Below, one piece after another: positions 9,446-15,982 of a stretch of DNA of 27,205 bases. The notes below the pieces were generated by a model. It made no database searches. It saw only the letters and a program-made list of their open reading frames with translations, and was not told the DNA's origin. Within the stretch, counting starts at the first letter, position 1. Each line of letters begins with the position of its first letter. Made by a program: the position numbers and the translations under genes. Source of the stretch: an uncultured Lachnospiraceae bacterium (GTDB lineage Bacteria > Bacillota > Clostridia > Lachnospirales > Lachnospiraceae); NCBI GenBank assembly GCA_947176785.1, contig CAMWSA010000005.1, forward strand, positions 1-27,205, given 5' to 3'.

Positions 9446-9475
9446 ATACGCGTCAGCGATTAGGTTTTCCTTTCC
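9446..9475. repeat. Partial copy of palindromic repeat family 1
   Basis: This stretch resembles the outer arm of the elements at 25645 and 14691: a shared AGCG-TTAG-TTTTCCT pattern with a few substitutions. The neighbouring CCCTGCCCGGAGCGTGTCAT (9428-9447) also resembles an inner arm sequence, but in changed order. That suggests a rearranged or broken copy. Confidence 0.45.
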
Positions 9476-9479
9476 ATAA

Positions 9480-9716
9480 CAGATTGCCGGAAGTGTGGCA
9501 ACCGCGGACCGGCTGGTTCGCGTCATGTACGAGGAAGCAGGCGTCCCGCTCTGGCAGGCGGTGAACATGATGACCCGAAATCCCGCCCGGGCTTTGGGAG
9601 AGCGTGAGATCGGAGTGCTTGAGCCGGGAAAGAAGGCGGACATGATAAGCTTTGACGAGCATATCCGCATAGACAAAGTATACCTGGCCAGGGGACAGGA
9701 CGGGAGCCATGCTTAA
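9480..9716 (+). pseudogene. nagA: C-terminal remnant of N-acetylglucosamine-6-phosphate deacetylase (NagA)
   Basis: The frame reads IAGSVATADRLV, then MMTRNPARALG and GVLEPGKKADMISFDE. This is the conserved C-terminal end of NagA-type amidohydrolases, where the last strands of the barrel and the small beta domain meet. Only about 78 residues of a family length near 380 remain. An in-frame TAA at 9477-9479 closes the frame on the 5' side, and no metal-binding N-terminal part exists upstream. The left break lies next to a fragment of palindromic repeat family 1, so deletion or repeat-associated rearrangement is a plausible cause. A GTG at 9495 could start a short peptide, but no ribosome binding site supports it. 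Most likely non-functional. Confidence 0.75.
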
Positions 9717-9727
9717 AGCATGGCTCC
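9703..9727. other. Perfect hairpin over the nagA remnant stop
   Basis: GGAGCCATGC (9703-9712) and GCATGGCTCC (9718-9727) form a perfect 10-bp stem with loop TTAAA. On the plus strand it is followed by A residues rather than T. On the minus strand a T-run would precede it, so it is not a normal intrinsic terminator in either direction. Confidence 0.55.
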
Positions 9728-9758
9728 GGAAAAAATTAATTAAAATATATTTTCCCTA

Positions 9759-9787
9759 TTGCAAAAAATGTGATCCTGTGGTAACAT
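9759..9787 (+). promoter_or_regulatory. Probable promoter of the tRNA pair
   Basis: TTGCAA (9759-9764) is 17 bp from TAACAT (9782-9787) in an AT-rich stretch upstream of two tRNA genes. The start point would be about 55 nt before tRNA-Glu. Confidence 0.5.
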
Positions 9788-9851
9788 ACATTTGTTAGGT
9801 CACATTTTGGTTGAGAACATTCCAGATTTTTGCAATGCCGTCCAGTGATAT

Positions 9852-9923
9852 GGCTCCATGGTCAAGCGGTTAAGACATCGCCCTTTCACGGCGGTAACAC
9901 GGGTTCGATTCCCGTTGGAGTCA
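9852..9923 (+). tRNA. tRNA-Glu (anticodon TTC)
   Basis: The cloverleaf is complete. Acceptor GGCTCCA pairs with TGGAGTC (one G-U), the anticodon loop is TTTCACG, the T arm is CGGGTTCGATTCCCG, and the discriminator is A. CCA is not encoded. It is 9 nt from the next tRNA, so the two are probably co-transcribed. Confidence 0.95.
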
Positions 9924-9932
9924 TTTATGCAT

Positions 9933-10003
9933 GGTGCGATAGCCAAGTGGTAAGGCCCCGGTCTGCAACACCGTTATCGCCGGTTCAAATCCGGCTCGCA
10001 CCT
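9933..10003 (+). tRNA. tRNA-Cys (anticodon GCA)
   Basis: Acceptor GGTGCGA pairs with TCGCACC, the anticodon loop is CTGCAAC, and the T arm is GCCGGTTCAAATCCGGC. The discriminator base is T, as expected for tRNA-Cys identity. CCA is not encoded. Confidence 0.95.
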
Positions 10004-10007
10004 CTTA

Positions 10008-10035
10008 AGGATCCCGCAAGTTCGGGGTCCTTTTT
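10008..10035 (+). terminator. Rho-independent terminator of the tRNA unit
   Basis: AGGATCCCG (10008-10016) pairs with CGGGGTCCT (10023-10031) around CAAGTT, followed by a five-T run, directly after tRNA-Cys. Confidence 0.88.
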
Positions 10036-10099
10036 ACGATAACTCTGATCATACATTTAAGTAGTGCTGTGATATTGGAGAGAGCAGAGAAGGATTCTA

Positions 10100-10975
10100 A
10101 TGAACCGCAGAAAGAAAACAGTAATTACGATTGTTCTTAGTATATTTGTATGCCTGATCGGACTGACAGGCAGCTTTGCCGGAAGCCTGCGATACGGACT
10201 GCGGGATAAGGCTATTGAAACACTGGCGGCGGATTGGGAGTTTTCCCAGATGCAGATCACGAAGATCGCGGACCGTATGTCCATGGCTCAGTTTTTTGTG
10301 GTAATGGTGCAGACTCCCGGTATTGAGGAGCAGGGGGCTATAAAACTGTTGGACGCGGAATATACCAGAGCCTTCATTGCAGCAAAGCTGCGGGATTATC
10401 GGGAGGATCTGTTGAAAAAGACCGGGAAGGGCCGGATCGACTTTGAAGATATTGCGGAGCTGGAGGAGACATACAGGGAGGAAGTCTGCCGGGATTTGCA
10501 ATATGATGTTACCGCCGAAGACATGGAGCGATACGGGATAATATGGGAAAATTTAGGGCTCGATGACAGGCTCATTCTGGAACGTTACCGCAATGAGAGG
10601 CCCGCGATATTTGGAGTCGCAGGAGCAGTATTGTCCGACTGGTTTCTGATCCTGGCAGTATTGTGGATCGTGGGAGCGGGCGTCGGATTATGGTTCCTGA
10701 ACGGGCGCAGCTTCAGCGGTCATAGGGCATATGGCATAGCGCTGCTGGTTCTTGGCATTATGAATTGCCTGGCGGCTGCGTCCTGCGATTGGCTGGCAGA
10801 CAGGATTAACCATATTATTAATATGCGGAGCAATGTGATGGGGTTGTTTTTTTCTCCTGTGGGCAACATGCTCCTGGCTCTGGGAGTGGCATCTGCCCTG
10901 TTGGGAGCAGGTGTGGTTGTGTTGTCTGCCTGGGCAAAAATGAGAATGAAAAGGCATGGCAGACGGAAAATATAG
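10100..10975 (+). CDS. Membrane protein of unknown function, 291 aa
   Basis: I do not recognise a family. One N-terminal hydrophobic segment (residues 8-29) could be a signal anchor. A charged, mostly helical region of about 145 residues follows, with acidic and basic clusters and LEETYREEV-like helices. Three C-terminal membrane segments (about 181-200, 210-228 and 255-277) precede a strongly basic tail KMRMKRHGRRK. With both ends predicted inside, the middle part would be extracytoplasmic. The start is supported by AGAAGGAT about 10 nt upstream. A terminator follows, so the gene appears to be its own unit between the tRNAs and the antiporter. No catalytic motif is visible; a sensor or envelope role would be guesswork. 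Confidence 0.75.
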   Translation: MNRRKKTVITIVLSIFVCLIGLTGSFAGSLRYGLRDKAIETLAADWEFSQMQITKIADRMSMAQFFVVMVQTPGIEEQGAIKLLDAEYTRAFIAAKLRDYREDLLKKTGKGRIDFEDIAELEETYREEVCRDLQYDVTAEDMERYGIIWENLGLDDRLILERYRNERPAIFGVAGAVLSDWFLILAVLWIVGAGVGLWFLNGRSFSGHRAYGIALLVLGIMNCLAAASCDWLADRINHIINMRSNVMGLFFSPVGNMLLALGVASALLGAGVVVLSAWAKMRMKRHGRRKI

Positions 10976-10981
10976 TGAGGG

Positions 10982-11016
10982 AGCCTTGATTGTAGACGGC
11001 GATTAGGGCTTTTTTT
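10982..11016 (+). terminator. Rho-independent terminator
   Basis: AGCCTTGAT (10982-10990) and ATTAGGGCT (11002-11010) pair over 9 bp, two of them G-U, with an 11-nt loop. Seven T follow. It separates the unknown membrane protein from the antiporter gene. Confidence 0.75.
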
Positions 11017-11037
11017 ATTGGGGGAGGCATACTGAAA

Positions 11038-12351
11038 ATGAGCATTATGGGTTTTGTCATTGTCATATTGATCTTTATAGTGGGGATTGGACTGGTCAAT
11101 GAAAAATGGATTCACTTGCAGAGTGACATTTCGCTTGTTCTTTTTTCACTGGTGATCAGTGTTGTGCTGCTGCTTGTGGACATGCTGGCACCAGGGGAAT
11201 CCCTCTCGGGGCCGCTGCACCAGATTGCGAGCTTTGAGTTTGAGGCGTATCTGCTGGATACGGTGCTTTGCTTTATGCTGTTTGCCGGTGCCAGTAAGGT
11301 TAATCTGCGAAAATTCCGCCAGAACCTGAAAGCCATCAGTCTGCTGGCGCTGTTGACGACGGTGATATCTTCCCTGCTGTACGGCGCTATATTCTGGGGA
11401 GCGGCCAGGCTGTTCCAGGTGCCGGTGGATATCTGGCTGTGCATTCTGCTGGGCTGCATCGTATCTCCCACAGACCCCATTGCCGCCACCGGTATATTGA
11501 ACAAGCTTGGGCTGTCCAAGAATGTGACCTCTGTGATCGAGAGCGAATCCCTTTTTAATGACGGGACAGGCGTGGCGCTGTTTGTATTTTTTAAGAGCAT
11601 TGTGGGTCACGGCGGCGAGAGCAATTTTCTGGTGGTGATGCTTAAGGAGGTGCTTGGTGCCCTGGTGGTTGCGCTGGCGGTGTCCTTCCTTTTGGGGCAG
11701 CTGATGAAGCTGACACGGGAGCCGGTGCGGCAGATTCTGATCAGTGTACTGGATGTGGCGCTGGCATATGCGGTCTGTGAGCATTTTGGCTTTTCGGGAG
11801 TCATTGCCTCGGTGGTGTGCGGTATGTATTTTGCCTATGTGATGGGAGGGCAGGAGCGGAAGCGTAAGGTATATGACCCGCACAATCTGTATGTGGATTT
11901 TTGGGAGATACTGGACAGTATCCTGAACGCTGTCCTGTTTGTGATGATCGGCCTATCAGCATTGAATGTACATATCAGTTCCCATATCCTGTTCATTGTG
12001 CCGGTGTCTGTTGCGGCGGTGATCCTGTCCCGCTTTGCCGGGGTGGCCCTGTCCAGCCTGCTGTTGGGAAAGCATAAGATTCCCAGCAGCTATAGTATGA
12101 TGGAATTTGTGTCACTGATGACCTGGAGTGCCCTGAAGGGCGGCCTGTCCCTGGCCCTGGCCATGAGTACCAGGGAGCTTTTGAGCCAGGAAGCATATCT
12201 GGTGGTGCTGAACACGGCATATGTGACCATTTTGTTTACGGTGGTCGTGCAGGGGCTGACGGTGAAGAAGGGCTATCGGCTCATCGAAGGGCACAAGGCC
12301 CGGCGGGTAAGACGCCAGAGTGAGCGGCAGCAGGAGGGCTGCGGAGCCTAA
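11038..12351 (+). CDS. nhaP: CPA1-family Na+(K+)/H+ antiporter (NhaP type)
   Basis: This polytopic membrane protein exchanges Na+ or K+ for protons and helps control cytoplasmic pH and ion content. The 437-residue length and about 11-12 hydrophobic segments fit CPA1. Diagnostic motifs are SPTDP (residues 143-147) and ESLFNDG (180-186), which carry the ion-binding and transport residues. The C-terminal cytosolic tail is short and basic (ARRVRRQSERQQ), without the long regulatory domain seen in some members. The start has GGGGGAGG about 10 nt upstream. An RCK-domain TrkA-type protein follows 149 bp later, so the two may act together in potassium or sodium homeostasis. The ion specificity cannot be read from sequence. 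Confidence 0.9.
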   Translation: MSIMGFVIVILIFIVGIGLVNEKWIHLQSDISLVLFSLVISVVLLLVDMLAPGESLSGPLHQIASFEFEAYLLDTVLCFMLFAGASKVNLRKFRQNLKAISLLALLTTVISSLLYGAIFWGAARLFQVPVDIWLCILLGCIVSPTDPIAATGILNKLGLSKNVTSVIESESLFNDGTGVALFVFFKSIVGHGGESNFLVVMLKEVLGALVVALAVSFLLGQLMKLTREPVRQILISVLDVALAYAVCEHFGFSGVIASVVCGMYFAYVMGGQERKRKVYDPHNLYVDFWEILDSILNAVLFVMIGLSALNVHISSHILFIVPVSVAAVILSRFAGVALSSLLLGKHKIPSSYSMMEFVSLMTWSALKGGLSLALAMSTRELLSQEAYLVVLNTAYVTILFTVVVQGLTVKKGYRLIEGHKARRVRRQSERQQEGCGA

Positions 12352-12486
12352 ACCGGCAGCAGGGAGGCTGCGGAACTTAAATCAGCAACTGCCCGGCCAG
12401 AGCCACAGAACAATTGACGGCCGCAGTATAGGCAGGGATTGTTCTGCCGGGAAGAGGATTTGGCAGGGAGGCTGCGGAACTTATAT
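12326..12486 (+). repeat. Three degenerate 25-27 bp direct repeats at the nhaP-trkA junction
   Basis: Near-copies sharing GGCTGCGGA followed by a CTTA or CCTA block occur at 12326-12352 (over the nhaP stop), 12355-12381 and 12462-12486 (just before the trkA ribosome binding site). They look like local slippage or duplication of the intergenic sequence. Confidence 0.65.
12392..12451 (+). other. Inverted repeat between nhaP and trkA
   Basis: CAGAACAAT (about 12405-12413) is complementary to ATTGTTCTG (12438-12446), flanked by outer arms CCCGG (12392-12396) and CCGGG (12447-12451). No T-run follows, so this is not a standard terminator. It could shape the trkA leader. Confidence 0.45.
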
Positions 12487-12500
12487 AAGGAGAAGAGCGA

Positions 12501-13877
12501 ATGAAAATCATCATTGTAGGGCTGGGGCAGACGGGAACTCTGCTGGCCCAGAGAATAGCGGCGGAAAGGCACGATACGGTGGTAATAGATTGTGACAAGG
12601 AGAGGGTGGAAACGGTCACTAACCTGTACAATGTCAGCGGGGTATGTGGCAGCGGTGCCTCCAAGGAGATCCTGCTGCAGGCGGGAGCGGACACGGCGGA
12701 TGTAATCATAGCGGTGTCCCCGGTGGACGAGATCAATCTGATGGCATGTATGGTAGCCAAAAACTGCGGTGCCCGCTACACGGTGGCCCGGATTCACAGG
12801 CCGGAGTTGTCGGGGGACAGGGAGTATTTTGCCCGGGCATTTCAGATTGACTGTATCACCAATCCCAAGCTGGATACGGCGCTGGAGATGTACCGGCAGA
12901 TCGGTATGCCGGGGAAGGTCAAGGCGGATGCCTATTTCAGCGATGTGGCTACGATCATCCGGATCAATATGGACAAGAACATTATTCCCGGCGGCAGTAT
13001 GCCCCTGAAGGATGTGAAGAGCTTTTTCGGCACGGACATGCTGGTAGCCACTGTGACCAGGGGGGAAAAGCTGTATATCCCCAAGGGGGATTTCGTGATA
13101 CAGCCCGGGGATGTGGTGGGTATCATCGCTGCGGACACAGCCATTCCACAGATCATCATGAAGCTGGGGCTGACGCATAAGCCTGCCAGAAGAGTCGTGC
13201 TGGTGGGCGGCGGCACAGTGGCATATTATCTGGGGAAAAAGCTGCTGGAGAATAAGAAAAGTGTGACTATACTGGAGAACGACAGGAAGCGGTGCGCCGA
13301 ACTGGCGCAGCAGCTCCCGGAGGCGGAGATCAGCTATGCGGACGGCGTGGATGCGGATGTGCTGCTGGAGGAGGGGATGAAAAAGGCGGATGCGTGCGTA
13401 TCCCTGACGGGAAGCGACGACGCCAATCTGGTGATCTCTCTGTTTGCCTGGTCCTGCGGTGTGGAATCCGTGATTACCCGGGTAAATGCCACTGCCTACG
13501 AGAAGCTGCTGAACAAGGTAAACATGGATATCACCATCTCTCCTGCGGTGATCTCGGCGGACCGGGTCATGAGCTTTGTGAGGAATGTGACGGTCTACAA
13601 TGCCAAGGGCAATGACATCCAGTGCCTGTATCAGCTGGCGGGGGGGATGGCGGAGGCCATAGAATTTATTGCATATGACAATTGCAGGAAGCTGGGAGTG
13701 GCCTTTAAGCAGCCGGAGTTCAAGCTGAAAAAAGATATTCTGGTGGCAATGATTATCCGCCAGGGCCAGGTGCTGATCCCGGGCGGCAACAGCTGTATCC
13801 AATCCGGGGACAGGGTTGTGGTGATCAGCAAGAGAGGCCACGGACTGAATACGCTGAATGATATTTTTCACCTATAG
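12501..13877 (+). CDS. trkA: Trk-type potassium transport NAD-binding protein TrkA
   Basis: This is a cytosolic peripheral protein that gates potassium transporters in response to nucleotides. It has 458 residues and the duplicated RCK_N-RCK_C architecture of TrkA. The first Rossmann motif is GLGQTG (residues 7-12), followed by an acidic VVIDCDKERVE strand end; the second is in VVLVGGGTVAYYLG (about 231-244). The RCK_C repeats are near IIPGGSMPLKDV and VLIPGGNSCIQSGDRVVVI. AAGGAG (12487-12492) supports the start. The usual partner trkH is not adjacent; the upstream neighbour is a CPA1 antiporter. In Firmicutes RCK_C domains are known c-di-AMP targets, and the c-di-AMP phosphodiesterase gdpP lies 10 kb away. 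The last 6 nt overlap the convergent sirtuin gene. Confidence 0.92.
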   Translation: MKIIIVGLGQTGTLLAQRIAAERHDTVVIDCDKERVETVTNLYNVSGVCGSGASKEILLQAGADTADVIIAVSPVDEINLMACMVAKNCGARYTVARIHRPELSGDREYFARAFQIDCITNPKLDTALEMYRQIGMPGKVKADAYFSDVATIIRINMDKNIIPGGSMPLKDVKSFFGTDMLVATVTRGEKLYIPKGDFVIQPGDVVGIIAADTAIPQIIMKLGLTHKPARRVVLVGGGTVAYYLGKKLLENKKSVTILENDRKRCAELAQQLPEAEISYADGVDADVLLEEGMKKADACVSLTGSDDANLVISLFAWSCGVESVITRVNATAYEKLLNKVNMDITISPAVISADRVMSFVRNVTVYNAKGNDIQCLYQLAGGMAEAIEFIAYDNCRKLGVAFKQPEFKLKKDILVAMIIRQGQVLIPGGNSCIQSGDRVVVISKRGHGLNTLNDIFHL

Positions 13878-14603
13878 GGCATTTTCCAGTACTCCGAACA
13901 CCTGGCCTATGGGTTCCTGGATGCACAGGTCCGCATAGCGGTCCCTTGGAGTGGGAGACATGTTGATAACGATCAGGTGTTCTCCCTGGAAATAGTCAAT
14001 CAGCCCGGCGGCGGGATAGACGGCCAGGGAGGTGCCGCCGATGATCAGCACATTGGCCTGGCGGATGGCCTTCACGGCGTTGTTTATGGTGTTCTGATCC
14101 AGCCCCTCCTCATAGAGTACCACATCCGGCTTCACCGGGCCGCCGCATTTTCCGCAGTGGGGCACCCCCTCCGCATTCATCACATAGGCCAGGTCGTAAA
14201 AGGCATGGCAGTCCTCGCAGTAATTGCGCAGCACGGAGCCGTGGAGTTCATAGACCTTCCTGCTTCCGGCTGCCTGGTGAAGGCCGTCGATATTCTGGGT
14301 GATGACAGCGTCCAGTTTGCCCGCCTCCTCCAGGCGGGCCAGCATCCGATGGGCCGTGTTGGGCCTGGCGTCGGGGAAGAGCATCTTGTTGTGGTAGAAG
14401 CGGTAAAACTCCCGGGGATTTTTACGGTAAAAGCTATGGCTTAAAATGGTTTCCGGCGGATAGTCATACTGCTGGTTGTACAATCCATCCACGCTGCGGA
14501 AGTCCGGAATGCCGCTCTCGGTGGAGACACCGGCACCGCCGAAAAAGACGATGTGGTCGGAATCTTTTATGATCCGGATAAAGCGATCGGTTTCTTTGGA
14601 CAT
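13872..14603 (-). CDS. cobB: NAD-dependent protein deacylase (sirtuin, Sir2 family)
   Basis: It removes acyl groups from lysines using NAD+, giving nicotinamide and O-acyl-ADP-ribose. The 243-residue protein has GAGVS (23-27), GIPDFRS (31-37), TQNIDGLH (102-109) and the catalytic His121 in ELHGS. The structural zinc site is Cys129, Cys132, Cys150 and Cys153. The first pair is CEDC and the second CGKC. The start at 14603 (MSKETDRF) is preceded by GAAAGGAAAACCTT. A longer frame to 14699 exists but lacks the family's sequence and a ribosome binding site. The gene converges on trkA with a 6-bp overlap of the 3' ends and no terminator between them, so the two transcripts should be antisense at their ends. 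The gene symbol follows bacterial sirtuin usage. Confidence 0.93.
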   Translation of the reverse strand: MSKETDRFIRIIKDSDHIVFFGGAGVSTESGIPDFRSVDGLYNQQYDYPPETILSHSFYRKNPREFYRFYHNKMLFPDARPNTAHRMLARLEEAGKLDAVITQNIDGLHQAAGSRKVYELHGSVLRNYCEDCHAFYDLAYVMNAEGVPHCGKCGGPVKPDVVLYEEGLDQNTINNAVKAIRQANVLIIGGTSLAVYPAAGLIDYFQGEHLIVINMSPTPRDRYADLCIQEPIGQVFGVLENAL

Positions 14604-14650
14604 AAGGTTTTCCTTTCTATATAGAGTTCCCTGCCGTCTGACGATAGAAT

Positions 14651-14680
14651 ATGACCGGGCCATAGGATATGCCCGGTCAT
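14651..14680. other. Perfect hairpin upstream of the sirtuin gene
   Basis: ATGACCGGGC (14651-14660) and GCCCGGTCAT (14671-14680) form a perfect 10-bp stem with a 10-nt loop. It lies downstream of glgD and upstream of the sirtuin, both on the minus strand. No T-run follows on either strand. It may still act as a 3' end or leader structure. Confidence 0.5.
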
Positions 14681-14690
14681 CTGCGAAGCG

Positions 14691-14822
14691 TATATTCACG
14701 ACCGATTATATGTCCCTTCCCGCAGGGCACATATTGCCCATAGACAACGATATATGTCGTTTACTATAATGATGCGGCATGCGCCGTGCGGGAATTGGGG
14801 ATTCTTAGCGGGAGTGAATATA
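14691..14822. repeat. Palindromic repeat family 1, expanded copy
   Basis: This 132-bp imperfect palindrome starts with TATATTCAC and ends with GTGAATATA. The left arm (14691-14732) and right arm (14779-14822) also match the arms of the 25645-25748 element, including TTCCCGC against GCGGGAA and the GCGGCATG core. The centre has about 39 bp where the other copy has about 11 bp. It fills most of the sirtuin-glgD gap. Confidence 0.65.
14741..14770 (+). promoter_or_regulatory. Promoter-like sequence inside the family 1 element, antisense to glgD
   Basis: TAGACA (14741-14746) is 18 bp from a perfect TATAAT (14765-14770). It points rightward, toward the 3' end of glgD, so any transcript would be antisense to glgD. 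It lies in the central insertion that the other full copy lacks. Confidence 0.4.
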
Positions 14823-14830
14823 TTTACCTG

Positions 14831-15982
14831 TTATATTTCCTTGTAGGCGGGAATGAACACAGGGAAGGTATCGTTGCCCTTCAGTTCCTTGCCGGTGGAG
14901 ATTGTAACTTCCTTGTCGGTGATGACATATTCCATCTCCACGTTGTTCATGATCGTGGTGTCCTGCATCAGGATACAGTTCTTTACCACGGAGCCGCGTC
15001 CCACCTTGACACCTCTAAAGAGTACGCAGTTTTCAATCTCACCTTCGATAACGCAGCCGTCGGCCACCATGGAGTTCTTTACCCTGGATCTGCCGATGTA
15101 GCGGGTAGGGTTGTCGTCACGGACTCTGGTGTAGATGGGGGAGCGGTCGAAGAGGGCGCTGAGATTCTCATCCTGCAACAGGCGCATATTCTCATTGAAA
15201 TAGCTGTTCTTGTCGCTGATGCGTGCGGTGTAGCCGGTGTACTCATAGCCGCATACATTTAACTCCTTCAGCTGAGGGGCCAGGATATCCCGCTCAAAAT
15301 AGCTGAAGCCGTGGGCATAGGCGTTGGCAATTTGCTCAATCAGCAGTTCTCTGTCGATCAGATAGATATTCATGGAGAAGTTCTGCGGCCCATGCTCCTT
15401 GGGGTTGGTCTTGATCTGGTTCACGCGGTGGTTTTCCGCATCCAGTTCCAGGGTATAATACAGGTCAGTGGTCAGAGTGGGCTGCAAATTCATGAAGCCA
15501 TAGGGGATTTCCTCCCTTTTATATGCGATGGTCACGTCCGCGCCGCTGGCCACATGGGCGTCAATCATGGCGTTGAAGTCAAAGTTGGCCACGATGTTGG
15601 CATCGGAGATTACCACATATTTTTCCCGCTGCACCTTCAGGAATTCCAGAATGCTGGCCAGGGCCTCCACTCGTCCGTTGTACACCTTGACGGTTTTCTC
15701 CGCAAAGGGAGGGACGATATTCAAGCCGCCGTTTTTGCGGGTCAGATCCCACTCGCGGCCCGAACCCAAGTGGCGCATCAGGGAACGGTAGTTCTTGCGC
15801 ACAATAACGGAAATATTGTCAATACCGCAGTTCACCATGCTGGACAGCAAGAAGTCAATCATGCGGTAACGGCTTGCAAAAGGAATGGAAGCCATCAGAC
15901 GCTCGCTTACCAGTTCGGGAACCTGGTTGTCGTAGCTGTTGGGAAAAATAATGCCCAGGGCATCCAGATTCGTATTTACCAT
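14831..15982 (-). CDS. glgD: Glucose-1-phosphate adenylyltransferase subunit GlgD
   Basis: This is the regulatory partner of GlgC in glycogen synthesis in Firmicutes, where the GlgC-GlgD hetero-oligomer makes ADP-glucose. The protein has 383 residues. An N-terminal nucleotidyltransferase-like domain (MVNTNLDALGIIFPN to about residue 240) lacks the GGxGSRL signature of active subunits. A left-handed beta-helix C-terminus has hexapeptide-like repeats (SRVKNSMVADGCVIEGEIENCVLF). The start overlaps the glgC stop by 7 nt as ATGGTAA, with AAAGGA inside the end of glgC, so translation is probably coupled. No intrinsic terminator with a T-run follows; a palindromic repeat begins 9 bp after the stop. 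Confidence 0.94.
   Translation of the reverse strand: MVNTNLDALGIIFPNSYDNQVPELVSERLMASIPFASRYRMIDFLLSSMVNCGIDNISVIVRKNYRSLMRHLGSGREWDLTRKNGGLNIVPPFAEKTVKVYNGRVEALASILEFLKVQREKYVVISDANIVANFDFNAMIDAHVASGADVTIAYKREEIPYGFMNLQPTLTTDLYYTLELDAENHRVNQIKTNPKEHGPQNFSMNIYLIDRELLIEQIANAYAHGFSYFERDILAPQLKELNVCGYEYTGYTARISDKNSYFNENMRLLQDENLSALFDRSPIYTRVRDDNPTRYIGRSRVKNSMVADGCVIEGEIENCVLFRGVKVGRGSVVKNCILMQDTTIMNNVEMEYVITDKEVTISTGKELKGNDTFPVFIPAYKEI

Noticed and set aside
9703..9735. Perfect hairpin as an intrinsic terminator
   Set aside because: No T-run follows on the plus strand; it is followed by A residues.
12348..13871. Long minus-strand open frame of about 507 codons
   Set aside because: It lies exactly opposite trkA, has no ribosome binding site or family motif, and is rich in His, Gln and Arg as expected of an antisense shadow.
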